Counted from the first letter of the stretch, positions 11,265 through 22,883 are shown. The stretch: 64,000 bases of DNA from Sorex araneus (GCF_027595985.1 NC_073307.1:48896509-48960508), one strand, 5' to 3'. A program made the numbers and translations. The notes: generated by a model not told the origin, from the letters alone.

Positions 11265-11512
11265 GCACTGTAGCACTGCCGTCCCATTGTTCATCAATCT
11301 GCTCGAGCGGGCACCAGTAACATCTCCATTGTGAGACTTGTTGTTACTGTTTTGGCATATCAAATACTCCACAGGTAGCTTGGCTCAGCTCTGCCGTGTG
11401 GGCGGGATACTCTCAGTAGCTTGCTGGGCTCTTCAAGAGGGACGGAGGAATCAAACCCGGGTCATCTGCGTGCAAGACAAACACCCTACCCACTGTGCTA
11501 TCGCTCCAGTCC
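11265..11512 (-). mobile_element. SINE family B, antisense (unit 1)
   Basis: A full-length reverse-oriented family B SINE with a 10-bp duplication, AAAAAGGTTA, at 11255-11264 and 11513-11522. In unit 2 the same insertion (39208-39447) has lost about 8 bp near its start. Confidence 0.95.
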
Positions 11513-11529
11513 AAAAAGGTTAATGACTG

Positions 11530-12174
11530 TTAAAGAAACTTTGGTACATAGTTAAAGAAACTTTGGTATATCTACACAATGGAATACTATGCAGCTGTTA
11601 GAAAACATGAAGTCATGAAATTTGCATATAAGTGGATCAACATGGAAACTATCATGTTGAGTGAAATGAGTCAGAAAGAAAGAGACAGACACAGAAAGAT
11701 TGCACTCATATGTGGAATATAAAGTAGCAGAGAGGTACGTGCTAGCAATGATGCAACTTCTGGCAGAAAACCCTCTGGACTTTGTCACTAAAATACTAAA
11801 ACATAGAAATTCAGAACATCGAGGCCGCTATTGTGGCCACATGACCTCATAATTCTTCATTCTCAGCAATGGAAAACATATTATCAAATGCTTCCTTTCC
11901 AACAGGTCCGACATGGGGGGGGGGGGACTCCAAACAATAATAGTGAATTTTTTTTTGTTTGTATGTAATCAAACTAAAGAGAAAGTAAAGTGAAACTTAT
12001 CAGCTACACAGGCGGGGTGGGAGGCTGGGGCGTGGGGGGTGGTGGGGAGTTTACTGTGGTTCTTGGTGGTGGAATATGTGCACAGGTGAAGGGATTGGTG
12101 TTCGAGCATTATGTAACTGAGACTTAAGCCTGAAAGCTTTGTAACTTCCCACATGGTGATTCAATTAAAAAAAA
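11530..12174 (+). mobile_element. L1 3' end, sense (unit 1)
   Basis: The end of ORF2 (CAATGGAATACTATGCAGC) is followed by a 3' UTR with a G run near 11915 and an A-rich tail. This 3' UTR subtype is the same one used by the composite element at 59595-60410. Confidence 0.88.
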
Positions 12175-12277
12175 GTTAGTAGTATTAATAATTTTGTGCT
12201 GATAAATATTAATTTTTAAATGAGATATATTATACAAATAATTAAATAAGAGTGAGAATAATTAATAAAATATTAAG

Positions 12278-12540
12278 GAGGAGCCAGAGAGTAGGGTACT
12301 TACCTTGCACATGAGTAACCAGAGTTCAATGCCCAGCATCCCATATGTTTCCCCTGGGACTGTTAGGAGTATCTTTTGAGTGGAGAGCCAGTTGAGTAGA
12401 TAGGACACTTCTTTGCACATGGAAAACCCAAGTTGTATCCTGAATCTAATATACGCTCTCCCAGCTTACCAATAGGGATCGCTGAGCAGAGCCAGGAGGA
12501 ATCAGGGCTGAGCTAGCAGGGTTAGGTCCAAAAATAAAGG
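12278..12540 (+). mobile_element. Two degraded family A SINEs in tandem, sense (unit 1)
   Basis: GAGCCAGAGAGTAGGGTAC and CAGCATCCCATATG are recognisable family A head and body. A second, weaker copy follows from about 12386. Confidence 0.65.
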
Positions 12541-12617
12541 TGAAAGTACCTGGAGTGTTTGTTCTCTTCCCTTTCAGTTTTGTTGGAATGTTCAGAAGGA
12601 ATGTAATATATACTGAA

Positions 12618-12658
12618 TGTGTGTGTGTGTGTGTGCGCGCGCGTGCACGCGTGTGCAC
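12618..12658. repeat. TG/CG microsatellite (unit 1)
   Basis: A (TG)n run passing into (CG)n and TGCACGCG, a potential Z-DNA-forming alternating purine-pyrimidine tract. The unit 2 copy (40554-40599) is a few repeats longer. Confidence 0.95.
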
Positions 12659-12771
12659 AAGATCTTGAATTTGCTGGGCATTTTAGTAATGTTAATTCTT
12701 AATTCCATGAACATAAAATAAATATCCATTGTTTTGTATCTTTTATTTCATTAAGTATTTTAATAGTTCAC

Positions 12772-12902
12772 ACATGGCAGTGCTCAGGGCTTACTCATCC
12801 CTCTGTGCTCAGGGATCACTCCTGGAAGTCCCGGGGGAACCATATGGAGGGTTTGAGATCAAACCCAAGTTGGCTTCATGCAAGCAAATGACCTATCTGC
12901 TG
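12772..12902 (-). mobile_element. SINE family A, antisense, old (unit 1)
   Basis: CAGGGATCACTCCTGGAAG and GAACCATATGGAGGG mark a reverse family A copy. Confidence 0.75.
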
Positions 12903-13059
12903 TTTCTTCTATTTCCTTGTGTTGTTATCATTAATTCCTGGGTACTTGTCTCTTTAATGAATGTGGTGGGGAATGTGATCATTTTCTTTCTATCTCTTTA
13001 TGATTTTTGATCACCCTTTGAGCAAATTATGATAATAAGCAAAATACAATAAGTTATTG

Positions 13060-13200
13060 AGGGCCTGCTATGGTGCGTGCTTAAGGGGTGGTTGGGAAAA
13101 TTGGAGATAATGATGGTGGGAAGGTGTGATGATGGTGGGATTGTGTTGGAATATTGAATGTCTGTAAGAAATCACCATGAATTAAAACAATTTTTTTAAT
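13060..13200 (+). mobile_element. L1 3' UTR tail, sense, short (unit 1)
   Basis: GGTGGGATTGTGTTGGAATA followed by AATCACCATGAATTAAAAC is the end of a local L1 3' UTR. Confidence 0.7.
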
Positions 13201-14744
13201 TTTAAAAAGGAAAAGAAATTAAGTTCTGATTGAACCTCTATTTTTTTATCAAAACCAGAAATTTCTGGCTGTTATAAGTGGTCAGTACTATGTATGTATC
13301 TCAAATAACTATCATTTTCTCCATTAACAATTGAAAAAAACAAATTACCAATGTTTGTGTACATAATGCAGTCTTGTGATATATGATTTTGTGTTTAGTA
13401 TTCACTCTATGTGAATTAACTCTCCATATTCACTATCTATGTCATAGTTATGCACCTTTTAGGGAAAATTAACTATTCATAAGCAGCTTCTCATCTCTCT
13501 GCTTGGCATAAGTTTCCTCATCTTCTTCTGAAGACTTGTGCTACTCAGACTTGCTTTATGACATATACATTCTTTCTTGCCAATAAATTCCTTCTTTTCT
13601 ATAAGACACTTCCTGTGAATTGTTGGAACACAGCAAGACAACTTGAAACATATGTTCCACCTTCTGCTAATTCACCTTAAGAATAATTACATGCAAAATT
13701 ATGTTTTATATAAGCTTTGCATTCATCATACTGTATAATTTACAAGACATCATACACATTAAAGTTAAATTAAATATGATTTATTTGTTTGTATAAACCT
13801 CATTACCGTTGATAAAACTACTTATTTCAAATGGAGGGGACCTAAAGCAGAAGGGAGATTGGGTATAGTGGCTACCGTGAACTGTAGTGAAAAGTGGACA
13901 GTAGGGAAGAGATTGTTGTCACTCAGAGACCACTAATAGTCACAAAATAACATATCTCCACGAAACCACAATAGCTAGGTGAATGGGACACTTCACTCTG
14001 GGAGCTGCAGGTACAACATTCTTTTGGTGTGATACAGAAGCCTGGACCCCACCAAAACAGCTGAGACTGTCTTTCTCAAATCTGAGCCCCAAGACTCTTC
14101 TGTGTTTTTCATTGTTTATGCCATTGTAACTAATAAAAATCATCACCATTAATATGACCAAAAATTAATTTTTATAATCATCAATTATTGTCTCCTATGG
14201 CCAAAATACTCAGAAGATTATGAAAAATGAGGTTAAAGGGGTTAGAACAAGCCAACTGTTTTAGACACAGGAGGTGCCAACCCTCAAAAATGAGTCTGAA
14301 TGACAGATGTTTCTCCCTGTGCAATAATATGGAATGACAATGCCATGGCAAATGAAATTAATTACAATAGATACAAAGACACGTTAAAAGGTTCAGAAGA
14401 ATTTGATTACAAGTTATGTGAGTGTAGAATACATCTATGTTGTTACCAAATTTAATCCAAGTTTCTTTTCCTTACTATACACTTCATATATGTTTTTCAC
14501 TTTTCATATCATTTATTAGTCATTTTAAAGATTAACAAATTCTGGCACATTTCCTTATACAACAACTTTAAGGTATTGCTAACATCACAACCATCTCAAC
14601 AGAAAATCTCTATTATAATTATCTAATAATTCAAGGTCAGGAATATAAGTTTTTGTAAAATTCCCCTTAAGTGAGTGTCATAATTACCTTGTTCATTTTA
14701 AAAATATGTTTATTATAGTTTAGGTAATAGGGTTCTAGTACTGA
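13201..14744. other. Intergenic AT-rich sequence (unit 1)
   Basis: No gene seen. A slightly richer patch at about 13826-14165 could be an old L1 or MIR-type remnant, but I cannot name it. Unit 2 has a ~10-bp extra piece near 42200. Confidence 0.5.
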
Positions 14745-14747
14745 TGT

Positions 14748-14835
14748 GACAAAAACAGTAACAAGAAGTCTCACAATTGGAGACATTACTGGTGCCCGCC
14801 CGAGCAAATCAATGAATAACGAGATGACAGTGCAG
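14748..14835 (+). mobile_element. SINE family B 3' fragment (unit 1)
   Basis: CAAAAACAGTAACAAGAAG through GATGACAGTGCAGTG is the terminal third of family B. Confidence 0.85.
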
Positions 14836-14839
14836 TGCA

Positions 14840-15035
14840 GTTTAAAAGTTTTATTAAAACATCACAGTTTACATCAATTCATAGTTTAATAGTAGACATA
14901 CAATATAACAGCATCAATCCCGCCACCAGGGCCAAACTCCCTCCAACAATGTTTTCAGTTCCCTCCCATAATTTCCCTGCAGCCCTAGCTCCAGCCAGCC
15001 CTCTTCACGTGTATCTTTTTAAATTCTGTTGGAAA
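14840..15035 (-). mobile_element. L1 3' UTR, antisense (unit 1)
   Basis: TTTTATTAAAACATCACAG followed by TCCCGCCACCAGGGCC and CTCCAACAATGTTTTCAG is the antisense pattern of an L1 3' UTR. Confidence 0.75.
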
Positions 15036-15063
15036 GTTTAGGTATATGAAATTGATTGATTCA

Positions 15064-15232
15064 TTTGGTTTTGGGGATCACATCTAATGTGATCAGGGGG
15101 AGTTGCCTGATTGTGCATGCAGGAATCACTCCTGGTGGACTCAGGAGACCATACGGGATGCAGGGATGGCACCAGGATAGGCCACATGCGAGGCAAGTGC
15201 CCTGCAAGCTCTACTAGTTCTCTTGGCCCCGA
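15064..15232 (-). mobile_element. SINE family A, antisense (unit 1)
   Basis: AGGAATCACTCCTGGTGGAC and GAGACCATACGGGATG mark a reverse family A copy. Confidence 0.8.
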
Positions 15233-15359
15233 GAGCTTGACAGATTTCGAATGTTATACACGTATCTGAATTGTTGTGTGTAAATATATTGCCTAGCCTA
15301 ATTATTTTAATTCTAATTTCTTTTGTCACGTGCAACATTTTTTACTTCACGTTTCATTT

Positions 15360-15780
15360 GCTGATTTTTATTTTTTCTCATCTTTGCCAGTGGAATCAAG
15401 TAACTGGAAACATCATTGATTCCTGAATCCAAGTAGTTCTGCTTATGTTTCAACAATGTACTTTATAGTTTCTGATATAATCTCTAGGTTTCAGATCCAC
15501 TTAGATCCAATTTTTTGCATGATGTGAGATAGAAATCAAATTTTACTGCTTCACAGGGCTTTATCCAATTTTCCAACAACAATTCTTTAAGAGACTTCTT
15601 GATCCACTCATGCATCCAACTCCTCCGTCATAGAATAACCATCTCTATTTCTGAGGACTGATCACTGGGATTTCAGTTCTGTTCCATTCATCTGTCAGAC
15701 TATCTTAATTCACAAGGAAATTTTTGTATAATTCTTAGGTGAGTGAGTTTTCATTGAGTTTTTAAATGATCCTGGTAATT
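15360..15780 (-). mobile_element. Old L1 ORF2 fragment, antisense (unit 1)
   Basis: The reverse-strand pattern (ATCCAATTTTTTGCATGATG, TCCAATTTTCCAACAAC) is that of L1 ORF2 downstream of the reverse transcriptase. It is much more decayed than the L1 at 22884. Confidence 0.6.
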
Positions 15781-15784
15781 TTCT

Positions 15785-15824
15785 TATATATATATATGTA
15801 TATATATACATATATATATATATA
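15785..15824. repeat. TA microsatellite (unit 1)
   Basis: A (TA)n tract with a few G and C interruptions. The unit 2 counterpart is 43733-43772. Confidence 0.95.
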
Positions 15825-15837
15825 TGTCTCTGTGCTT

Positions 15838-16074
15838 TTTTCCTGGAGCGTTCGGCCACAAATGCGACCTCTTTATTTTTATTATATTTTCCCCCGCACA
15901 GCAGAGCCTGGCAAGCTACCCATGACATATTTGATATGCCAAAAACAGTAAAAACACCGTGCTCTTCGTGTTCCTGGAGCGAGCAGACGCCATTGCTGTA
16001 CTAGCACGCAACAGAGACATATGAAGACATTACTGGAGACTGCTCAAACAAATTAATGAGCAATGGGATGACAG
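15838..16074 (+). mobile_element. SINE family B, rearranged middle (unit 1)
   Basis: The head is degraded (TCCTGGAGCGTTCGGCCAC). The middle matches (CAGCAGAGCCTGGCAAGC), then ~60 bp of foreign sequence precedes the normal tail. A second TCCTGGAGCGAGCAG inside suggests a partial internal duplication. Confidence 0.7.
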
Positions 16075-16337
16075 TGAAAACAGTAACAGTGATATTTGTG
16101 TATAGCCATTTTCTTGGCATATAGATTTAAAATAGTGGCTTAAAACACTAATGCAACGTAAGGAACATAAACTATAATTGAACAAATAAAAGTCAATCAC
16201 TAACCTATTAAATAGCAATTAGGAGAAATATTTAAAATAGACACCCTCAGTTTTTATCTAAACCATGGTATTACTGTATGAGGCCTACGAAATTTAGTCT
16301 TGATTTGTGAAATATATTCAACACACTATCCATTTGT

Positions 16338-16500
16338 TCATAACATTATTCTGTTTTTTTTGTTGTTTTTTTGTGCCATACCAGGTGTTTCTTAGGGCTT
16401 ATTTCTGGCTCTGCACTCAAAAATCATGCCAGGTGGGGCTCATATGCAGTGCTGGGGTCAGCCACATTCAAGGCAAACATCCTACCTGCTGGACTGTCTT
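16338..16500 (-). mobile_element. SINE family A, antisense, old (unit 1)
   Basis: TTCTGGCTCTGCACTCA and AGCCACATTCAAGGCAAAC show reverse family A, with many changes. Confidence 0.75.
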
Positions 16501-17279
16501 TAGTGTCATAAAATTATTGCTTAAGATAAAGGCATACAAAAATATCAAATGAATTCATATAAGTACTAATATATTACATAAATATGAACTCATTGTTGAT
16601 GTTGATTTTCACCTCTGTTTGGGTAGTTAATATTTGTAATCGAACAATCACAGATTTTAAAACTACAGAAGAATAGAGCTATCTCCTAGCTTCTTAACCT
16701 CTCAGTTCCTTTACCTCCTCTTTGTAGTCTCAGAAGGCAGCTCTGAAGAGAAAATCATCAACCAATACCCAAGTGAGTATTACAAAATAAGGAATGATGT
16801 CATGCTACCATTTCTCATTATACTGTTAAATGATCACAGTCTACTTATCTGTCTGAGGAGAGCTGCGGATCATGAGAAGCTGGGTTCATCCAGAAGTGAA
16901 GAGATCTACAAAAGCCAAACGGTAGTTTTTGTAAGTATTCTGCCTGTGACATATTACATTAAACATTTTACATTTTTCTATCATTTATTGTTTTAAACTT
17001 TTCAAAAATATAATTTATTAAGAGAAAAATATTAAGAAAGAAGTTTTGGTTTGCAAAACATTTATGACATTATATATGCTTTAGGTATATGGCATATCTC
17101 AACACCTGTACATATTCCTTTGTGATATTCACAGCATGCAAATCACCCCTTTGCATGATGTGCTTACTCCCCGTCTCAACCCCTTTTCTTGGAATGCTTT
17201 ACCTTCTCACAGTATAAGCATTTTATGGGTTATATTTGTTTGCTCATTTGTTTAGTTTCTATTATTTTATTTTAATGAT
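16501..17279. other. Intergenic AT-rich sequence (unit 1)
   Basis: No gene seen. A good-looking splice donor, AAGTGAGTATT, lies near 16770, but nothing supports an exon. A 5' non-coding receptor exon could be anywhere in this upstream region. Confidence 0.4.
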
Positions 17280-17690
17280 TTTTTAAATTTTTTCTATTTA
17301 TCCACCATGAGATACAAAGTTGTTCCTGACTGGGTTTCCATCCTATAATGGTCTCACTGTCCCTTTACCAGTGTATATTTTCCACCACCCAAGTCCCGTT
17401 TCCCTCCTTCAGTCTCCCACCCACAACCTGCCTTCTGCCTTTATAGCATGCACTTCTCTCTCTCTCTTTTTCTCTCTCTCTGTCTGTGTGTGTGTGTGTC
17501 TGTCTGTCTCTATCTCTCTCTCAGCATTATGGTTTCCAGTGCAGCTACTGAGGTTATATGCATATCCCTGTACCTGCTTTCAGAATTCAATTCTTATCCA
17601 GAGTGGTCATGTCATAGTAGTCCCTTCTCTCCCCTAACTGTCCTCGACCCATCACTTGAGACGAGAAAGCTTCAATCCATGGACCAGTGG
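17280..17690 (-). mobile_element. L1 3' UTR, antisense, with TC/TG microsatellite (unit 1)
   Basis: TCCACCATGAGATACAAAG through CACCACCCAAGTCCCG is an antisense L1 tail. A (TC)n(TG)n tract at 17454-17522 lies inside it. Confidence 0.75.
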
Positions 17691-18597
17691 ACCAGATATT
17701 ATGAATTTTGAAATAGATAAAATTTCAGTACTTAAAATAATGTTTTCTGATATTGGAAAAAATAATTATACTATATTAAATTTTTGTTGAAGTAGTCTTC
17801 ATGTACAAATTATATATATACATATATTAGAATTAAAATTCTAAGCCTCTTCAAAATATTTTAGATTAAGGGTTCCTGCAAATGACATACCAGTTATCAC
17901 TCTACAACTATCTGCTTGGTTCCCTTCCTTTGTTTGCCTCATCCTGTACTTCTCTAGTAACATTAGTTCTTTATATGTTTTCTTGAGAATAATTTTTTGA
18001 TAGAATGGGAGCTTAAGTTTTCCAGATGAAGTGGTCGATGGGTGGCAAGTACACAAATTATAAGGTATTTAATTGCAGTCTAAAATTTCCCACTATACTC
18101 ATCAGAATCCTGTGTTCTCAGGGACTAAGTTACAGGCTTAGGTACCATATCTATGCTGTTACATCTCATACTGCTTCCTGATTTTGTTCTTCTTGTTTGT
18201 GTGTTTTAATTTGGCCCCTTATTCCTCTTTTATCTGACACTAGTGGTAGAATATAAAAATAAAGGGCATTTTTGTGTAATGAAATGTGTCCTATATTTAT
18301 CTAAAATTTATATTGAAGTTTCAATTTTCTGTTCTCTGTGCTTTAGTACTTCAGATTTAGAGTTTAAGTAACTTGAATGATATCTAACATACTTTGGAAT
18401 TATTAGTAAAATGAAGTATTAAGGTGTTGAAACTTTTCCTTGAAATGTTCCTGCATGTTCACTACTTCAAAATATAATTTTTATAAAATAAAATATATCT
18501 TGGTAAAAAATAATATTTAATATTAAATTTAAATGATGCAAATTTTTAATCTCTATAAGATAAAATGGTGGCACTATACTGATTACATTAAATGCCA
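17691..18597. other. Intergenic AT-rich sequence (unit 1)
   Basis: Nothing recognised. Strongly AT-rich, no coding potential, conserved in unit 2 (45647-46543). Confidence 0.6.
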
Positions 18598-18760
18598 TAA
18601 GGGAGCCAGAGAGCCAGCACTAAGCACTGAGTGATGGTGTGTCTGCTGGAAATTTGAATTCAGTCTCCATCATGACATGGTGTCCTGAGCAGTGGAAACA
18701 GAACTGGGAGTAGATTGAGAGCATCACCAGATTTAGGGAGTGACAAAAATATTAAGTAAA
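18598..18760 (+). mobile_element. SINE family A remnant, sense (unit 1)
   Basis: GGAGCCAGAGAGCCAGCAC, then GGTGTCCTGAGCAGTGG, is a decayed family A pattern. Confidence 0.55.
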
Positions 18761-19361
18761 ATAAAATAAAAGCAACATATATGTTGCTTCTACTGATCAT
18801 TATTTTTTAATTTTGTAAGCATTTAAAATTATACACTGAATCATATTTATATAACCACAGCCAGAATAGACTACCCTGAAGACTAACCAATTTAATTGGA
18901 CTATAGTCTGTCTTCAGTATTTAACACATATGAAAATTATGAGCAACAAAAAGGAAAGAACAATGAGTCCAGTGAGTGATCAAGACTCCTTGCTGCTGAG
19001 TGTTGCTCTCTGCTTACATTTTCCAAGAAAACTGATTGCTGCAAGGAGTAGTGTAGCGATATGAAAAGCAAATACAAAGTAAATTCTTGTCTTTTCAAAG
19101 GCAGTTACATTCTACATCTTTTCCCCTTTAAAACATAGTATGTGGGAGGCAGAAGAAAGAGAAGTTATAAAAACTATACTTGAGAGACAAAACAGGATTC
19201 TCTATCAGGAAAACAAAGACCAAGGCACACACGTATAAAATGATCTGTTTTTATATAGTAACCGATACATATATGTTTTATATTGTACCTGATATATTTA
19301 TATAGATATATAGAGCAGTGTAGTATATGTACCAGGTGACGCATATAGTTCTTAATATCAC
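18761..19361. other. Intergenic AT-rich sequence (unit 1)
   Basis: No gene or recognised repeat. Confidence 0.6.
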
Positions 19362-19611
19362 TGTCACTGTCACTGTCATCCCACTGTTCATCGACTTGCT
19401 CAAGCAGGTACCAGTAACGTCTCCACTGTGAGACTTGTTGTTACTGTTTTTGGCATATCGAATTCACCACAGGTAGCTTGCCAGGCTCTGCCATGCGGGC
19501 ATAATACTCTCAGTAGCTTGCCAGGCTCTCCAAGAGGGATGAAGGAATCAAACCGGGGTCCACCGAGTGCAAGGCAAATGCCCTACCTGCTGTCCTATCA
19601 CTCCAGTCCAG
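19362..19611 (-). mobile_element. SINE family B, antisense, full length (unit 1)
   Basis: ACTGTCATCCCACTGTTCATC through CTATCACTCCAGTCC is a complete reverse family B copy. Confidence 0.93.
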
Positions 19612-19730
19612 CTTTTATCCTTAGTACCATAAGAAGAAAAGAAAAAAAAAGATGTAGCATATCATTTTATAGAGTTCCAAAATTCAGCTGAAGCAATCAG
19701 TTGCCTTTAATTTTTAAAAACCTGGGCAAT

Positions 19731-19870
19731 AGGGTCCCAGAGTGAAAATACAGTGGGTAGGGTGCTTGCCTTGCACGCAGCCAACCAGGGTTCAATCCCC
19801 GACATCCTATATGTTCCCATGAGCACTGCCAGGTGTGGCCCAAAAAGCAAATAAATCAAGGACACAAATA
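19731..19870 (+). mobile_element. SINE family A, sense, internally shortened (unit 1)
   Basis: GTCCCAGAGTGAAAATACAG head, CAGGGTTCAATCCCCGAC as B box, and a GTGTGGCCCAAAAAGC tail, but the central GAGTAATTCCTG block is missing. Confidence 0.8.
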
Positions 19871-19967
19871 AAATAAAAACCAGAAAGAAAACATTTAAAA
19901 AAAAACCCGGGTAATGTTACCTAAATCTGATTTCTCTTAGAACAACCAACTAGTCAGTACGGGGATT

Positions 19968-20105
19968 TAGACCTTGCTTGTGACAGCCCTGTTTAAATTC
20001 CCAAGATCATGTATGGTTCCCAAAACCACCAGGGGTCATCCCTGAGCACAGAGCCAGAAACAGTCCTTAAGCACTGCTGGGTGTGGCCCAAGAAGGGGAG
20101 GGGCA
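19968..20105 (+). mobile_element. SINE family A, sense, old (unit 1)
   Basis: TTCCCAAGATCATGTATGG and CCTGAGCACAGAGCCAG followed by GGTGTGGCCCAAG mark a degraded family A body. Confidence 0.65.
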
Positions 20106-20169
20106 CAAAAATCATTTCAGGCTCCCTTCCCTCTCAGCTGGCCCTTTCTGGGAACAGCCAGGGGCATGC

Positions 20170-20312
20170 CACCCACACATCCACACACCCCCACTCCAGT
20201 CTCTTCCCTTAGCCCTTCAAGTGGGCACACACACACACAGCACAAACCAGCAGTGGGCACACCCACACACACCCACCCAACTTTTCCCTTCTCCCTTCAA
20301 GTTAGCATGCAT

Positions 20313-20363
<51 letters not shown>

Positions 20364-20632
20364 GTCAGGGACCAGCAGTAGGCACACAAACATGTACACA
20401 CACAGACACACACCCTGTCAGAGATCAGCAGTGGGCACACACATATACACACACACACATACATATACCCTTTCAGGGACCAGCTTTTGGCACACACATG
20501 TATAAACACAGACACACACGCTGTCAGGGACCAGCAGTGGGCATACACATGTACACACACACAGATACACAACCTGTCAGGGACCAGCAGTGGGCACACA
20601 TGGTTACACACACACACACACACACATGTTGT
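20170..20632. repeat. CA-rich VNTR with ~53-bp motif (unit 1)
   Basis: A long (CA)n tract (about 20312-20361) is followed by five copies of a ~53-bp unit, each opening with a CTGTCAGGGACCAGCAGTGG-type block and filled with CA repeats. The unit 2 array (48099-48491) has four copies and a shorter CA tract. The frames rich in His-Thr or Cys-Val are translations of CA/TG repeat. Confidence 0.92.
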
Positions 20633-20639
20633 CTTTTCT

Positions 20640-21415
20640 CTTAAGTCCTTCTCTCCTCCCTTCACCAGCCTGGATCTTCCCAACTTCACACTCCCCCAGG
20701 TCTCCTTCCCCAGACCAGGGCCAAGGCCTGCAGTGTGAGGGGTGAGGGAAGTGCAGTGTCTCCTCAGAGGACTGACAAGTTCTCTTCAGAAGACAGCCCG
20801 GGCATGCCAGGCATGCACTCAGCCCAGGTTCCACACCCGGCATTGCACTACACAGTCCCCTGAGCATCACCCCCAGGGAAGCCCCGGAGGCCCGAGCACC
20901 ACATCAGAATGGCCTGGAGAATCTCCATGCACGTCCTCAGTCCTGTGGCTCTGGGCTTCTTGAGCATCCCTCCGAAAGGCCCCCCCAGCCCCCTCAAAAG
21001 AGGAGGCAGCCCTGGCTCCCCCTACCACCACCCAGGCCCAGCCCGGGAGAGGCCAGTTTCCCAGCTCACCTCCCTGCTTCCAAAACAGCCGGCAGCCACA
21101 GCCAGGCCAAGCACAAAGCCCCCCGGTGCCACAGAAGAGCTAGGGAAGGGCCCCTCTCCCCAAAGGGAGGCCATCTAAGGGGGAAGCTAGGGGAGTCTGC
21201 AATGGTTGGGGGCTAGAAATACCTTGCACCATGACTCCCTCCTTTATCCCACATCCTCCTGTCTGGAATGCCCCCATCCAGCCTCTTCCTGTCTGCAGAT
21301 ACAGCTCAGGCCAGCAGGAAGGAATAACCCCCCAGGACACTCTCCTCCCAAATGGCTCCGCTTTCAGCTCCTCAGGGAGCACGGAGCCCCTAACCCAGGT
21401 CGGGATTGTTTTTAA
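20640..21415. other. GC-rich island of unknown origin (unit 1)
   Basis: About 780 bp of clearly GC-rich, CCC-rich sequence in an AT-rich setting, flanked by the VNTR and a SINE. About 20795-20900 looks like an old family A SINE. An 89-codon plus frame (20909-21178) is open in both units, but all four differences within it change the protein, which argues against a coding role. I do not recognise the source. Confidence 0.5.
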
Positions 21416-21454
21416 TTAATTACTTAATTGTTAGTAATAATTAATTAATTGGTT

Positions 21455-21612
21455 TTTTATTTTGAGGCGATGCACAGGGACCATTCCTGACTCTGCACTC
21501 AGAAATTACTCCTGGTGGTGCTAGGGGGACCATATGGAATGCTGGGTATCAAACCCAGGTAGGCCACATGCAAGGCAAACGCCCTCCCCACTGTGCTATC
21601 TCTCCAGCCCCC
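21455..21612 (-). mobile_element. SINE family A, antisense (unit 1)
   Basis: GACTCTGCACTCAGAAATTA and TGTGCTATCTCTCCAGCCCC show a near-complete reverse family A copy. Confidence 0.9.
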
Positions 21613-21624
21613 AATAGTTCTTAA

Positions 21625-21785
21625 TATATATGCGAGAGGGCAAGAGAAAACTGGGAACATTAGTGGTGGGAAATGTACACTGGTGAAGAGACGGGTGTGG
21701 AATATTACATGACTCAAACCCAATCATGAATAACTTTTTAACTGTGTGTGTCATGTGATACAATAAAAATAATTTTTAAAAATAT
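21625..21785 (+). mobile_element. L1 3' UTR tail, sense (unit 1)
   Basis: AATGTACACTGGTGAAGAG, a GTCATGTGATACAATAAAAA end and an A-rich tail. Confidence 0.75.
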
Positions 21786-21865
21786 AAAAGCTTATAGTAT
21801 GTAGAAAACTCTCCACACAAACTTGACAATCTAAGTCTGGATCTAATATCATCAGACAATGGTAT

Positions 21866-22025
21866 CAGGGCCTTCTAACAGCAGGTAGGGCATTTCCTTT
21901 GCACGGAGCCAACCCAGGTTTGTTTCCTGGCATCCCAGTTGGTCCCCTGAGCACTGCCAGGAGTAACTGCTGAGTGCAGAGCCAGGAATAACCTGAGTGT
22001 GGCCCATAAATGACAACAACAATAA
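21866..22025 (+). mobile_element. SINE family A, sense (unit 1)
   Basis: AACAGCAGGTAGGGCATTTC, CCCTGAGCACTGCCAGGAG and AGTGTGGCCCATAAATGAC with a CAA-rich tail. Confidence 0.85.
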
Positions 22026-22775
22026 CAACATCAAAGGATAGTACCAATCCCATGTTTTTCACATAATAATTATCAATGTTCTAGGCACCTTCAATATTTT
22101 GCCTCATTTGAACCTTACCATGTCTCAATAAAATATTCTTCTTATTCTCAATTTTTTTGTAAAGTACAGAGGAATGGTGCACAGAGGCAAAGCTGAATTC
22201 AGAGCTCCAGTCCACTCTTGGATAAATTCTAATGTTAGGATCCTGGTCTACCTTCGAATATACATGTTTCATTTATCCCCATGTGTTTCAGAGCATAATA
22301 TGCCTGTGAAGGAAAAGGGAGCTCAAGTATTTTACATGTTCAAATTATATGTAAATTTAATTTCCTTATTTGTTATGTTATGTTAGTACTGAGGCAAAAT
22401 GGTTATAATAAAATTAATATTCATGCTTTTGGTGTAGAAAGTAGCTGCAAATCATGACCAAAGTGCTTTAAAATTCCCCATCCCAATCCTTCCATTACTA
22501 TGACTCCTTTACCCAATCTGAAGACCCAACACGCTAACTCAATGATTTGGAAATAATTATCCTCCTATCAAATACATCTCCAACTATTTAACTACCTCAG
22601 TTTCTGCAAATGCTAACCAACAGATTAATTGAACTCTGAACTCTGACTTATATAAGAATGTGTCTCTGTCTTTAATAAATACATCTTCTGTTATTGTTTA
22701 CATATTTTTGGTAAACCACCATATCTAGTAAGATTTTAGCTGATCTTGAATGTAGCAATAGTATCAATGATTAAA
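22026..22775. other. Intergenic AT-rich sequence (unit 1)
   Basis: No gene seen. The part after about 22430 differs from unit 2 much more than the left end of the unit does. Confidence 0.6.
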
Positions 22776-22883
22776 TTTTTTTATTTCTTTAATTTTGTAT
22801 AGAATCAATCGTATGAGATACACAGTTACAAAATTGTTTAGGATTAAATTTCAGTTATACAATGTTCCAATACCTGACCTTTT

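Noticed and set aside
16760-16780. Splice donor-like AAGTGAGTATT as a 5' receptor exon
   Set aside because: It is an isolated motif about 9 kb upstream, with no acceptor pairing or expression evidence available from sequence alone.
20083-20505. His-Thr-rich and Cys-Val-rich open frames
   Set aside because: They are translations of the CA/TG repeats in the VNTR.
20364-20620. Regularly spaced repeats resembling a CRISPR array
   Set aside because: Both repeat and spacer parts are CA-rich and drift together, in a mammalian setting. It is a minisatellite.
20909-21178. 89-codon frame in the GC-rich island as a possible novel gene
   Set aside because: GC-rich sequence gives long frames by chance. 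The four differences between units all change the protein and no conserved motif is visible.
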